Of a stretch of DNA of 36,574 bases, positions 1-7,081 are shown piece by piece. Under the pieces are notes generated by a model, which did no database searches, had not been told where the DNA came from, and saw nothing but the letters and a program-made list of their open reading frames with translations. The translations under genes were made by a program, and so were the position numbers. How positions within the stretch are numbered: the first letter of the stretch is position 1; every line of letters starts with the position of its first letter. Source of the stretch: Nostoc sp. NOS(2021) (GTDB lineage Bacteria > Cyanobacteriota > Cyanobacteriia > Cyanobacteriales > Nostocaceae); the NCBI RefSeq assembly GCF_017115025.1, contig NZ_JABXKM010000036.1, positions 1-36,574 of the forward strand. The letters run 5' to 3'.

Positions 1-380
1 TTTGTACTCTTTATTTGCCTTTTACGGGTTTGTACGGTGAGGTGCAAGATATGAGGATCGCTATAGTGGTATCGCGCCTGAATAAACTCAACTCGGTCAT
101 CACTTACTACGTAAACAATCCGGTCAGTTTGAGTGATTCGGCGCGACCATACATTTACATCTTGATGTCTCAATCTTTCAGGATTACCTGTCCCTTCAAA
201 GGGATTACGCCTAATCTCTTCAACTAAAGATAAAATGCGGAGTGCAGTTTTTCTATTTGTCTCTACCCAGTATGTAACGTCTTCCAGAAATCTCCGGTCA
301 AAAACGAGGTTGCGTTCTAAATTATCCTCTTGAGAAACTTCAGATTGGGGAAGTGCTTCTGGTTCTAAATTATCCGACAT
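1..380 (-). CDS. yoeB: Txe/YoeB-family mRNA interferase toxin, C-terminus cut by window edge
   Basis: The reading frame starts at the ATG at 380 and stays open to base 1, so at least 126 residues are present. After about 23 extra N-terminal residues comes a YoeB-type fold: YWVETNRK, NPFEGTGNPE, WSRRITQTDRIVY and QARYHY. These hold the family's catalytic Glu (PFEG), Arg (DRIVY) and terminal His-Tyr. In the family this toxin cleaves mRNA at the ribosome. It lies 9 bp downstream of the antitoxin gene on the same strand, the usual antitoxin-first operon. Two things are odd. The protein continues at least 18 residues past His-Tyr, where YoeB normally ends. The N-terminal extension contains a 14-bp direct repeat (362-375 and 314-327). 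Family assignment is secure; activity with both extensions is not known. Confidence 0.85.
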   Translation of the reverse strand, partial: MSDNLEPEALPQSEVSQEDNLERNLVFDRRFLEDVTYWVETNRKTALRILSLVEEIRRNPFEGTGNPERLRHQDVNVWSRRITQTDRIVYVVSDDRVEFIQARYHYSDPHILHLTVQTRKRQIKST

Positions 381-389
381 TGAATTTAT

Positions 390-677
390 TTACTCTTCTT
401 CGTAGAGCGAGAACTCTTTACGCAACTCGTCTATAGTTTGGGGCATATTAGTCTTAGCTTTAACACGTTGTAAAGCATCTAAAAGACGTGCTGCATTCTC
501 AGGTGATTGGAATAAATATGCTGTCTCTATGATGCTATTAAGTTCCGCAGTCGGAATTACAGATACACTTTCCGCGCCTTCACGATTAACAACTATAGGT
601 TCACGAGTGCTAATTGCCTCTTGGTAAATTTTGTCAAAATTGTTGCAAGCTTCGGTGTAGTTTGTCTGGATAGGCAT
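390..677 (-). CDS. yefM: YefM/Phd-family antitoxin
   Basis: This 95-residue protein is the antitoxin of the adjacent YoeB-type toxin. In this family it binds and neutralises the toxin and represses the shared promoter. Visible family features are the N-terminal ANNFDKI-like helix region, EPIVVNREGAESVSVIP (beta strand core of the Phd/YefM DNA-binding fold), ETAYLFQSPENAARLL, and an acidic C-terminal tail that usually wraps the toxin. The frame could start upstream at 725, but the extra 16 residues (MKKQQNGRIDKLKNKK) are unlike the family, so the ATG at 677 is preferred. A weak purine-rich GAAGAA precedes it. Confidence 0.88.
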   Translation of the reverse strand: MPIQTNYTEACNNFDKIYQEAISTREPIVVNREGAESVSVIPTAELNSIIETAYLFQSPENAARLLDALQRVKAKTNMPQTIDELRKEFSLYEEE

Positions 678-753
678 TTTTTTGTTCTTCAATTTATCTA
701 TTCTTCCATTTTGCTGTTTTTTCAACTTTAATGTGTTTGTGGCTAAAGGTATA

Positions 754-929
754 GGGTGCGATCGCCTTTAGTATGACAGTGCAATTACTGAGGTAGTTAT
801 TTTCATTAATAATTTATGCTGTACGTGCTTTAGCTAATATTTTCCTCATATAATTATGTCCTCTGAACAGTTCCAAGCAGCACACGTCTGTTAAAGTACC
901 TTCAGGAAATTCGCTAAGGGTCGCCTCAG
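754..929 (+). pseudogene. Degenerate duplicate of promoter and first codons of the dynamin-like gene
   Basis: This stretch aligns along its length to 3868-4066, covering about 100 bp upstream of the dynamin-like gene and its first ~33 codons. The copy keeps the ATG (856) and MSSEQFQAAH. It then lacks 25 bp relative to the intact gene, exactly between two copies of GCACACG, which gives a stop after 12 codons. Scattered substitutions and a one-base insertion (AAGGG for AAGG) follow, and similarity ends abruptly at CGCCTCAG. It is a remnant of duplication or recombination and is not expected to encode anything. Confidence 0.85.
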
Positions 930-1135
930 CTTAAACCATTACCTTATCGTCAAGCAAAGCGTAGATTAGAGGCAGCAGGCTTTGGGGAAGTTAGCCAAAA
1001 GGGTAGTCTGCCAAATCTAGCGATGAAGGAACCCGTACTGCGATCGCGCCTCATTATTGAGAAATTACTATTGGTACGCTGGGCAGTATTTTACAACAAG
1101 CTGGGATAAGTGTAGAAGAGTTTGAGGTTTTGTAA
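930..1135 (+). pseudogene. Remnant of a HicA-like toxin gene
   Basis: Frame 1 reads KPLPYRQAKRRLEAAGFGEVSQKGS, the start of HicA-like mRNA interferases (small dsRBD-fold toxins). After about ten codons the match moves to another frame, which reads DEGTRTAIAPHY, a TGA where the family usually has Arg, then EITIGTLGSILQQAGISVEEF and a stop at 1133. So one frameshift and one nonsense mutation are visible. The KGS-His motif that carries the catalytic His is disrupted, and no start codon remains because the left end is fused to the dynamin duplicate. No hicB partner is visible. Family recognition is from memory of the motif, without alignment. Confidence 0.75.
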
Positions 1136-1225
1136 GGGCGGCGTAGGCGTGAAAGGGGTAAAAGGGGCGACCAGGGCAAACGCATCTTATTTCGTAATAA
1201 AAACTAAGCAAGGTTTTAATGAACC

Positions 1226-3361
1226 TCAGGCAACAATTGTGAAGTCAGCGGTTGTCAAGGTGGGAATATTAAGCAGATTGATAAATTCGGCTCCAGTTCC
1301 TAAGCCTGCTGCATTGCCATTTTGGTTATAGTACAGACTGCCACTACTGCGACTGTAAACCAGGAAAGCATTGCTGGTTGCAGCTAAATCATCATCGTCT
1401 ACAATCGTAAAATTAGAAGCTTGACTCAACCCATTACCCACAATACTACTCAAAGCAGTAAAAGTATTCTTACTCAACACCAATTTATCGCTTCCAGAGG
1501 TAAAATCAGTCAGGATATCGCTACCGAAATCGCTACTAGTAAAAGCTCGTCCGCTACTATACAAAAAGCGATCGCTATCTGCTCCACCTGTAAGAATATC
1601 ATTTCCAGACCCACCAATTAAAATATCAGCCCCACTTCCACCTGTTAACACATCATTACCAGTCCCCCCATTCAGGGTATTATTGAGGCTATTGCCAATC
1701 AAGCGATCGCTACCATTACCACCAACCACATTTTCAATTACATTATTAGCTGATAGGGTCAATTTCAAGTTACTATTGACTGTCTGGGTGGTAATGATAC
1801 CTAAATTCACTCGTATATCTGTACTAGTACCATTGAAATTTAAAGAATCATTCCCACCTGTGGTAGTTTCTTGAATGCGATCGCTACCTAATGGGGTGGA
1901 AGCATTAAATGCATAAGTATCATTCCCCAGACCACCAGTGAGAATATTATTGCCACTATTACCCGTCAATATATTATTGCCACTATTGCCAGTGCCGTTA
2001 ATATTGCTGGTTCCAATCAGAGTTAAATTATCGACACCATTAGCTAAGGTTGTTGTGGTACTAGCTTGTAAGCTGTTAGTGATGGGGACAGTGGCTACTT
2101 GTGCTTCAAATGCGCCAATATCAACTTTAGCGCCAACAAGCCGCGCCAAGCCTCGTTGGTCGTAGGGTATGGGTTCTGAAGTGTTGCCATCGCCGTCAAG
2201 GTCTTGTGTATCAGCAGGAATCAAGTTGTTGTTGCCGGCGTTAATGGCTGGGCTACCAGTCAGGAGGGCATGGGTAAGGGTGAGTCCGCCGTTATTTTGT
2301 AGGGGGCTGAGTCCGGGGTAAGGGTTGACGATATCTGTACCAGTGCCTACAGTGCCACTGGCTCCAGCTAGAGAGCCAATTAGATTATAATTATTGCCGT
2401 TAACTGTCCCTTGAATATCTTTGCCTGTACCCTGGTTACGATAATTACCAAAATTTCCGGCAACAATTGTGTTCTTTAAATTGGCACTGCCATTAATTCC
2501 ACCTCCTCCTAAATCGCCCGCCGTATTATTGGTAATGGTGCTGTTAAGTATATTTGTAACAGTGCCCGGACTAGAATCTATACCACCGCCACCGGTTTCT
2601 GCACTGTTGCCACTAATTGTCGTGTTAACTAAAGCAATAGAGCCGCCGTTACCTTCGATACCACCACCAGCGCTACCAGGGCTTTCTACACTATTATCAC
2701 TAACTGTAGTGTTTATCAGCGTCAATGTTGCATACAAGTTGTTGTAGATTCCACCTCCAAAATATGAGCTATTATTACTTATTGTGGAGTCAATCGCAAC
2801 CACAGTGCCAGAGTTAAGGATACCGCCACCGTCGAGAGCTTGATTGTTACTGATAGTAGAACCATTTCGCAAGTAGACTGTACCATCGTTGTAGATGCCG
2901 CCTCCCTTATAAAAACTGGACACTTGGTTGCCTGTAAGCGTCGAATTAGACAAATCGAGAAAGCCATTAGAATCAACCCTAATACCTCCACCATCGTCAG
3001 ATATATTGCCGCCTGTAACCACTACATTCTGTAAGCTTAAGGCTCCTCCAGTAAGTACATGAAAGACGCGATCGCTATTTAATAAACCGGAAGCATCAAT
3101 AGTTGCTTTTTGTCCACCAACTGTCACAATCAAAAGTAGATTTTTGCGACTTTTAATATCTAAATCTCCGGTGAGGGCATTATCTTCATCAATCCCGTTC
3201 GATGTTAGGTTGTAAGTTGCTCCTCCTGTTAAGTGGATTTCATAGCCAGTATTCGGGTTTGCATTGGCAATTAAAATCGCATCCCGCAGAGATAACCCAT
3301 TAGCAGCACTGCCATCATTTTGATCGGCTGTGGTATTGACTGTCAAAATTGTAGGAGCCAT
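1226..3361 (-). CDS. Secreted beta-helix protein with C-terminal RTX calcium-binding repeats
   Basis: This 711-residue protein has two parts. Residues 1-420 begin with TVNTTADQNDG and LSLRDAI (a CSLREAI-type N-terminal motif). They continue with many short repeats such as GGGIYN, NTTISGNSA and STITNNTAG, which predict a right-handed parallel beta-helix resembling polymorphic outer-membrane/pectate-lyase-like repeats. Residues ~455-600 contain hemolysin-type nonapeptides (GGLGNDTY, GGTGNDVLTGG, GGSGNDILTGG), which bind calcium in RTX proteins. The C-terminus ends in ADFTIVA. There is no N-terminal signal peptide; RTX proteins normally leave by type I secretion through a C-terminal signal. No transporter genes are adjacent. 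The role is probably cell-surface or extracellular; substrate unknown. Confidence 0.8.
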   Translation of the reverse strand: MAPTILTVNTTADQNDGSAANGLSLRDAILIANANPNTGYEIHLTGGATYNLTSNGIDEDNALTGDLDIKSRKNLLLIVTVGGQKATIDASGLLNSDRVFHVLTGGALSLQNVVVTGGNISDDGGGIRVDSNGFLDLSNSTLTGNQVSSFYKGGGIYNDGTVYLRNGSTISNNQALDGGGILNSGTVVAIDSTISNNSSYFGGGIYNNLYATLTLINTTVSDNSVESPGSAGGGIEGNGGSIALVNTTISGNSAETGGGGIDSSPGTVTNILNSTITNNTAGDLGGGGINGSANLKNTIVAGNFGNYRNQGTGKDIQGTVNGNNYNLIGSLAGASGTVGTGTDIVNPYPGLSPLQNNGGLTLTHALLTGSPAINAGNNNLIPADTQDLDGDGNTSEPIPYDQRGLARLVGAKVDIGAFEAQVATVPITNSLQASTTTTLANGVDNLTLIGTSNINGTGNSGNNILTGNSGNNILTGGLGNDTYAFNASTPLGSDRIQETTTGGNDSLNFNGTSTDIRVNLGIITTQTVNSNLKLTLSANNVIENVVGGNGSDRLIGNSLNNTLNGGTGNDVLTGGSGADILIGGSGNDILTGGADSDRFLYSSGRAFTSSDFGSDILTDFTSGSDKLVLSKNTFTALSSIVGNGLSQASNFTIVDDDDLAATSNAFLVYSRSSGSLYYNQNGNAAGLGTGAEFINLLNIPTLTTADFTIVA

Positions 3362-3522
3362 TTTACATTTCCTTGATTTATTATAAAAATTATCTCATCC
3401 AGATTACATTCATAAAAATAATTTTAGAACGCCGCTCAAGTTGTTTTCACTACTGCGGTTTTTAATTCACCTGTAACCAAATTTCTAAACTACCAAGTAA
3501 CCTACTCTTTGCGAGAAGTTGA

Positions 3523-3819
3523 CTAAAGAGTTGCTTCAGCTTGAATTTCTTGAATGATAGTTAAAATTTTCTCTTCTGATTGAATGTGCCGTTCTAGAAC
3601 TTGAGCGGTTTATTCCAGTACCTACTCAGATCATAACTTGGCTAAATCTTGCCGCAAACCCTTCCCAATATATAACTTAAGCAAGGCTTCAGGTGACATA
3701 TCTTGACTTGCTGCTACTTTTTCGAGCGATCGCAATGTATCTGTTGGTATGTTTATTGATACTGTTTCTGTCGCACGGGGTCTTAAGTGTAGTTCTAGTT
3801 CTTCTTCAGGCTTGTTCAT
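3523..3819 (-). pseudogene. Ribbon-helix-helix (CopG-like) antitoxin-type gene interrupted by three stops
   Basis: The frame starts at the ATG at 3819 (an in-frame ATG at 3834 is also possible) and reads LRPRATETVSINIPTDTLRSLEKVAASQDMS, a ribbon-helix-helix DNA-binding pattern, then YIGKGLRQDLAKL. TGA follows at 3633-3631. In the same frame the text continues SE, TAG, VLE, TAA, then TAQVLERHIQSEEKILTIIQ to a final TAG at 3525-3523. The downstream part looks like the usual helical tail of these cyanobacterial proteins, so three substitutions to stop codons appear to have truncated a ~98-residue protein. A short 62-residue product could still be made. No toxin partner is visible. Confidence 0.7.
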
Positions 3820-3968
3820 ATAGCTTTCTTTCAATGCGAGTAGTGTAATGATTAGTTAATTAGGATGGGGTGCGATCGCCTTTAATGTGGCAGTGTAATC
3901 ACTGACGCAATCTTTTCGTTAGTAATTTAAGCTGTACGTGATTTAGCCAATCTTTCCCTCACACAATT

Positions 3969-6332
3969 ATGTCCTCTGAACAGTTCCAAGCAGCACACGA
4001 CAGTATATACAACACAGGCACACGTCTGTTACAGTACCTTCAGGAAATTCGCCAAGGTCGCCTCAGTGAAGGAGACGATACCAAAGGTTTGCAGAGTGTC
4101 GAGGATGAGATCAACAAATCCCTACACGAATTGAAAGAGCAGAAATATCAAGTAGCTGTGATTGCGGCGATGAAGGCTGGGAAAAGTACCTTTTTGAATG
4201 CCATAATTGGTGCTGATGTTTTAGCAAGTGAGACAGCAGCGTGTACAATCTGCCGTACAGACGTTCGACATATTCCATCTGGGCAAATCCCCAGACTTTT
4301 GGAATACCGAGAGGGACAAAGACGACCTATTGTTCTTGCTGAAGGTGATGCTGGAGAAATTCAACAGAAATTTCTAGTGCGTACCCGTGAGATTCGGGAG
4401 AAAGATAATCCTGACGATACCATACGCTTTGAGATCGAGTATCCTATCGAAGCCATTAGTGGACTCTCTTCCCTTGCTGGTTTTACTTTAGTTGACACTC
4501 CTGGGCCGAATGAGTGGGAGTCTACCAATTTCAATGTAAAACTAAAGGAAACTACACTGAAAGCGCTGCGAGAATGCAATGCAATTTTGTTTGTTTTAAA
4601 TTACGCTTCCTACAAAGATAATGCTATTTCAGATTTGTTTAAGGATGTTAGAGAAAATCGTCAGGAAATTTTATCTGAGAACACAGGTAAGATTTACTTC
4701 ATCCTTAACAAAGTTGATCAAAAGACAGAAAAAGACAGAGAAATTGCTGATGTCATAGAGGACTTGAAACGAGAGTTAACTACCTTTGGCTTTCCAAATC
4801 CAAGTGTCTATCCTGCAAGCTCTAGACAAGGACTTTTGGCGAAATTAATTCAACAAGATAAAGCAACAGATAGCCAGATAAAGGATTTTGAAGATTTTTT
4901 TAGTGCCAAATATGCTGAAAGAGATGCTAGAGGGAGAAAGGTAATACCGTTGCCATCAGAAATTGCACCAAAAGCTTTAGAGGATAGTGGCTTACCTACT
5001 ATTCAAAAAATAGTTATTGAAACCATAACTCAAAATGCTGGTTGGAATCTTCTGAGTGATGCTTTGGCAAAACTTGATAAAGCAGCAAAGGCAATTGAAA
5101 ATTCTTTGAATACACAGTTTAGTGCTTGGGATATAACGATTGAATCCCTCAAAATAAAAGTAGAGGATTACCGGAGACATTCTGAATTTACTAAAATTAA
5201 GGTTGCAACTGTAAAAAAGTCTGTAGAACAGCAAAAAGAGATACTAATAAAGGGTTTTATCCAAGGAGTTAGTATATTTGCTTACGAAGCAAAAGATAAA
5301 ATCCAAAATGAAATTGATCACATTGCTCAGTCTAGGGTAGGCAAATCCACAGAACAGAATATTAAACAGTCTGATAATTTACAAAGTCGCGTATATCAAG
5401 ATGTTGACTGGTTTGCTATTGCTGGAGAAATAGGTGGAACAGTACTAGAGTTTATTCCTGGGATAGGCAAAGTTTTAGGAAAAGGACTTAAAACAGTACT
5501 GAAAACAAGCAACTCTTTGCTAGACAGTATGAAGCAATCTGTTCCAGACTCATTGAATATTTCTGATTCTGGGTATCAAAATTCTTTCAACATATCAGAC
5601 TCATACATCATTAGAGCAAAAACTAAAGCGGAAGCTCAAAGAATTGGCAGCACCATCAATGATTTTTGCGCTCCTCATATTCAAAGTTGGTGGCTAGACA
5701 CTCAAGATAAGCTAGTTAGGGATGGCACAAAAATAAGAGAAGCTTTAGTTAAGAAAATACAAGAAGATATTCAACAGATATCAAATGAACTTTCTCAATA
5801 TCTTGGGCAATCTTTGAACGTTCATATAAATATAAATGATATTCAGTTTCCTAGCTTTGAGTTCCGAGGAATAGATGCAGAAATTCAATACCAGCAAGAG
5901 GTGTTTACTCGCACACGAAAAGAAGCAAAAAAAGACAGTGGTTGTTGTAAATCGAATAAAGCCTATTATGTAGATGTTTCATACCAGGATAAGCATGAAT
6001 TTTACGAAATTGACTTACGCCAAACAGCAAAACAAATTAAGCAGAAGATAGATGAGCAGGTGTTAGAAAACCAAAAGCTTTTACAGCGAGTCATTGAAAA
6101 ACAAATTGAGGAAGATTTTAGAAGTGCAGAACAGCAAATCAATGACTTTATTAAAATGTTTCAAGATGATTTTGACAGCTTGCTGAAAGAACGGAATACC
6201 AAAGAAGCCGAGGCTGATCATATCCGTGAAATTCTTAATATTCACAAAAACAAGCTGAATGAATACCTGCGTGAATTAACTGCTATTCGAGCATCCTTAG
6301 ATAATTGGAAGCCATTGCAAACAGTTAGATAG
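3969..6332 (+). CDS. Bacterial dynamin-like GTPase
   Basis: This 787-residue protein has a GTPase domain at residues ~58-330. G1 is at 66-74 (AAMKAGKST; the first P-loop Gly is Ala), the switch-I region SETAACTI at ~87-94, G3 DTPG at 176-179 and G4 NKVD at 247-250. Long helices follow. A Gly-rich hydrophobic stretch at ~481-511 (GEIGGTVLEFIPGIGKVLGK) could be a membrane paddle. A Lys/Glu-rich coiled coil occupies ~650-787. Bacterial dynamin-like proteins bind and remodel membranes, and some act in membrane repair or phage defence; which applies here cannot be told. It appears to be single, without the second dynamin often found in pairs. Its 5' end is duplicated at 754-929, and the gene is followed by two hairpins. 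Confidence 0.85.
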   Translation: MSSEQFQAAHDSIYNTGTRLLQYLQEIRQGRLSEGDDTKGLQSVEDEINKSLHELKEQKYQVAVIAAMKAGKSTFLNAIIGADVLASETAACTICRTDVRHIPSGQIPRLLEYREGQRRPIVLAEGDAGEIQQKFLVRTREIREKDNPDDTIRFEIEYPIEAISGLSSLAGFTLVDTPGPNEWESTNFNVKLKETTLKALRECNAILFVLNYASYKDNAISDLFKDVRENRQEILSENTGKIYFILNKVDQKTEKDREIADVIEDLKRELTTFGFPNPSVYPASSRQGLLAKLIQQDKATDSQIKDFEDFFSAKYAERDARGRKVIPLPSEIAPKALEDSGLPTIQKIVIETITQNAGWNLLSDALAKLDKAAKAIENSLNTQFSAWDITIESLKIKVEDYRRHSEFTKIKVATVKKSVEQQKEILIKGFIQGVSIFAYEAKDKIQNEIDHIAQSRVGKSTEQNIKQSDNLQSRVYQDVDWFAIAGEIGGTVLEFIPGIGKVLGKGLKTVLKTSNSLLDSMKQSVPDSLNISDSGYQNSFNISDSYIIRAKTKAEAQRIGSTINDFCAPHIQSWWLDTQDKLVRDGTKIREALVKKIQEDIQQISNELSQYLGQSLNVHININDIQFPSFEFRGIDAEIQYQQEVFTRTRKEAKKDSGCCKSNKAYYVDVSYQDKHEFYEIDLRQTAKQIKQKIDEQVLENQKLLQRVIEKQIEEDFRSAEQQINDFIKMFQDDFDSLLKERNTKEAEADHIREILNIHKNKLNEYLRELTAIRASLDNWKPLQTVR

Positions 6333-6366
6333 ACATTCTAACCCAAACAAGCTGAAAAAGCCCATT

Positions 6367-6390
6367 AACCCACGCAGGTGGGTTTCGTTT
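6367..6390 (+). terminator. Hairpin terminator after the dynamin-like gene
   Basis: AACCCAC (6367-6373) pairs perfectly with GTGGGTT (6378-6384) around a GCAG loop, followed by TCGTTTG. It sits 35 bp after the dynamin stop codon. Confidence 0.65.
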
Positions 6391-6396
6391 GTATAC

Positions 6397-6423
6397 CCCC
6401 AGAATTCTATTCTGAGGGCATTT
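6397..6423. terminator. Second hairpin between convergent genes
   Basis: CCCCAGAAT (6397-6405) pairs with ATTCTGAGGG (6409-6418) around TCT, with one bulged A. A T-rich run follows on the plus strand. It lies between the convergent dynamin gene and the 6430-6918 gene and could stop transcription from either side. Confidence 0.5.
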
Positions 6424-6429
6424 TATTTG

Positions 6430-6918
6430 TTACCCTTCTGGCAATTTAGCAAATGCCTGCTCAACTAACTCCTTTGCCTTAGCATCCAAACGCAGCCAAT
6501 CCACTTCACCCAGTTCATCGATTAAACTAGTATCAATATCAGCAGCTTCCTTGTGTGGGGTGTATTCCAGAAAACACACCTGATAACACAGTTCCCACAA
6601 ATCGATACTCGCTTCTTGCTGTTGACGCTGCAAACGTAGATGATATCCTGGATGGGGCATCGGCAGACGAGCCAGAGTCTCTCTGATTTCATCTGCTTCT
6701 TGGGGCGTTGCAGTTTCCATCGCTTGCAACAGTTCAGTTACCAATGCTTTGATTTCATCAGTGGTGCTAGGCGGCCAAATCAGGACATCGTGGTAAGTTC
6801 CCGTCCAGGAAGATTCATCAAGCAGCTTGCGGAGATTGTCGATAACGCGAATGAAAGCAGGTTGCATGAGCATTTCAGCCTGCTGCCATGCAAGTGAGTT
6901 TGTTATTTTCGGTGGCAT
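6430..6918 (-). CDS. Conserved cyanobacterial protein of unknown function
   Basis: I do not recognise a domain in this 162-residue acidic, mostly helical protein. It has no signal peptide, membrane segment or Cys/His metal motif. Notable text includes WPPSTTDEIKALVTELL, LARLPMPHPGYHLRLQ and LWELCYQVCFLEYTPHKEAADI. Codon use resembles the neighbouring genes, and the frame is long and uninterrupted, so it is very likely real. It is convergent with the dynamin gene and divergent from the kinase gene, with a 163-bp A/T-rich gap upstream that must hold both promoters. Function cannot be inferred. Confidence 0.75.
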   Translation of the reverse strand: MPPKITNSLAWQQAEMLMQPAFIRVIDNLRKLLDESSWTGTYHDVLIWPPSTTDEIKALVTELLQAMETATPQEADEIRETLARLPMPHPGYHLRLQRQQQEASIDLWELCYQVCFLEYTPHKEAADIDTSLIDELGEVDWLRLDAKAKELVEQAFAKLPEG

Positions 6919-7081
6919 TGGTAGTAAACAGGGACACTAAAAGAAAAATAAACAGTCTGTGTTTATTAAAAAGCTGCGTTTTTAATCTAAATCTTTTCTC
7001 AAGATAGCGGATTTCATTGAAGAAAATTTGGAGATATTTATTACTAGCTGGAAAATTAGGTAATAACTCTGGGGAGGGAAT

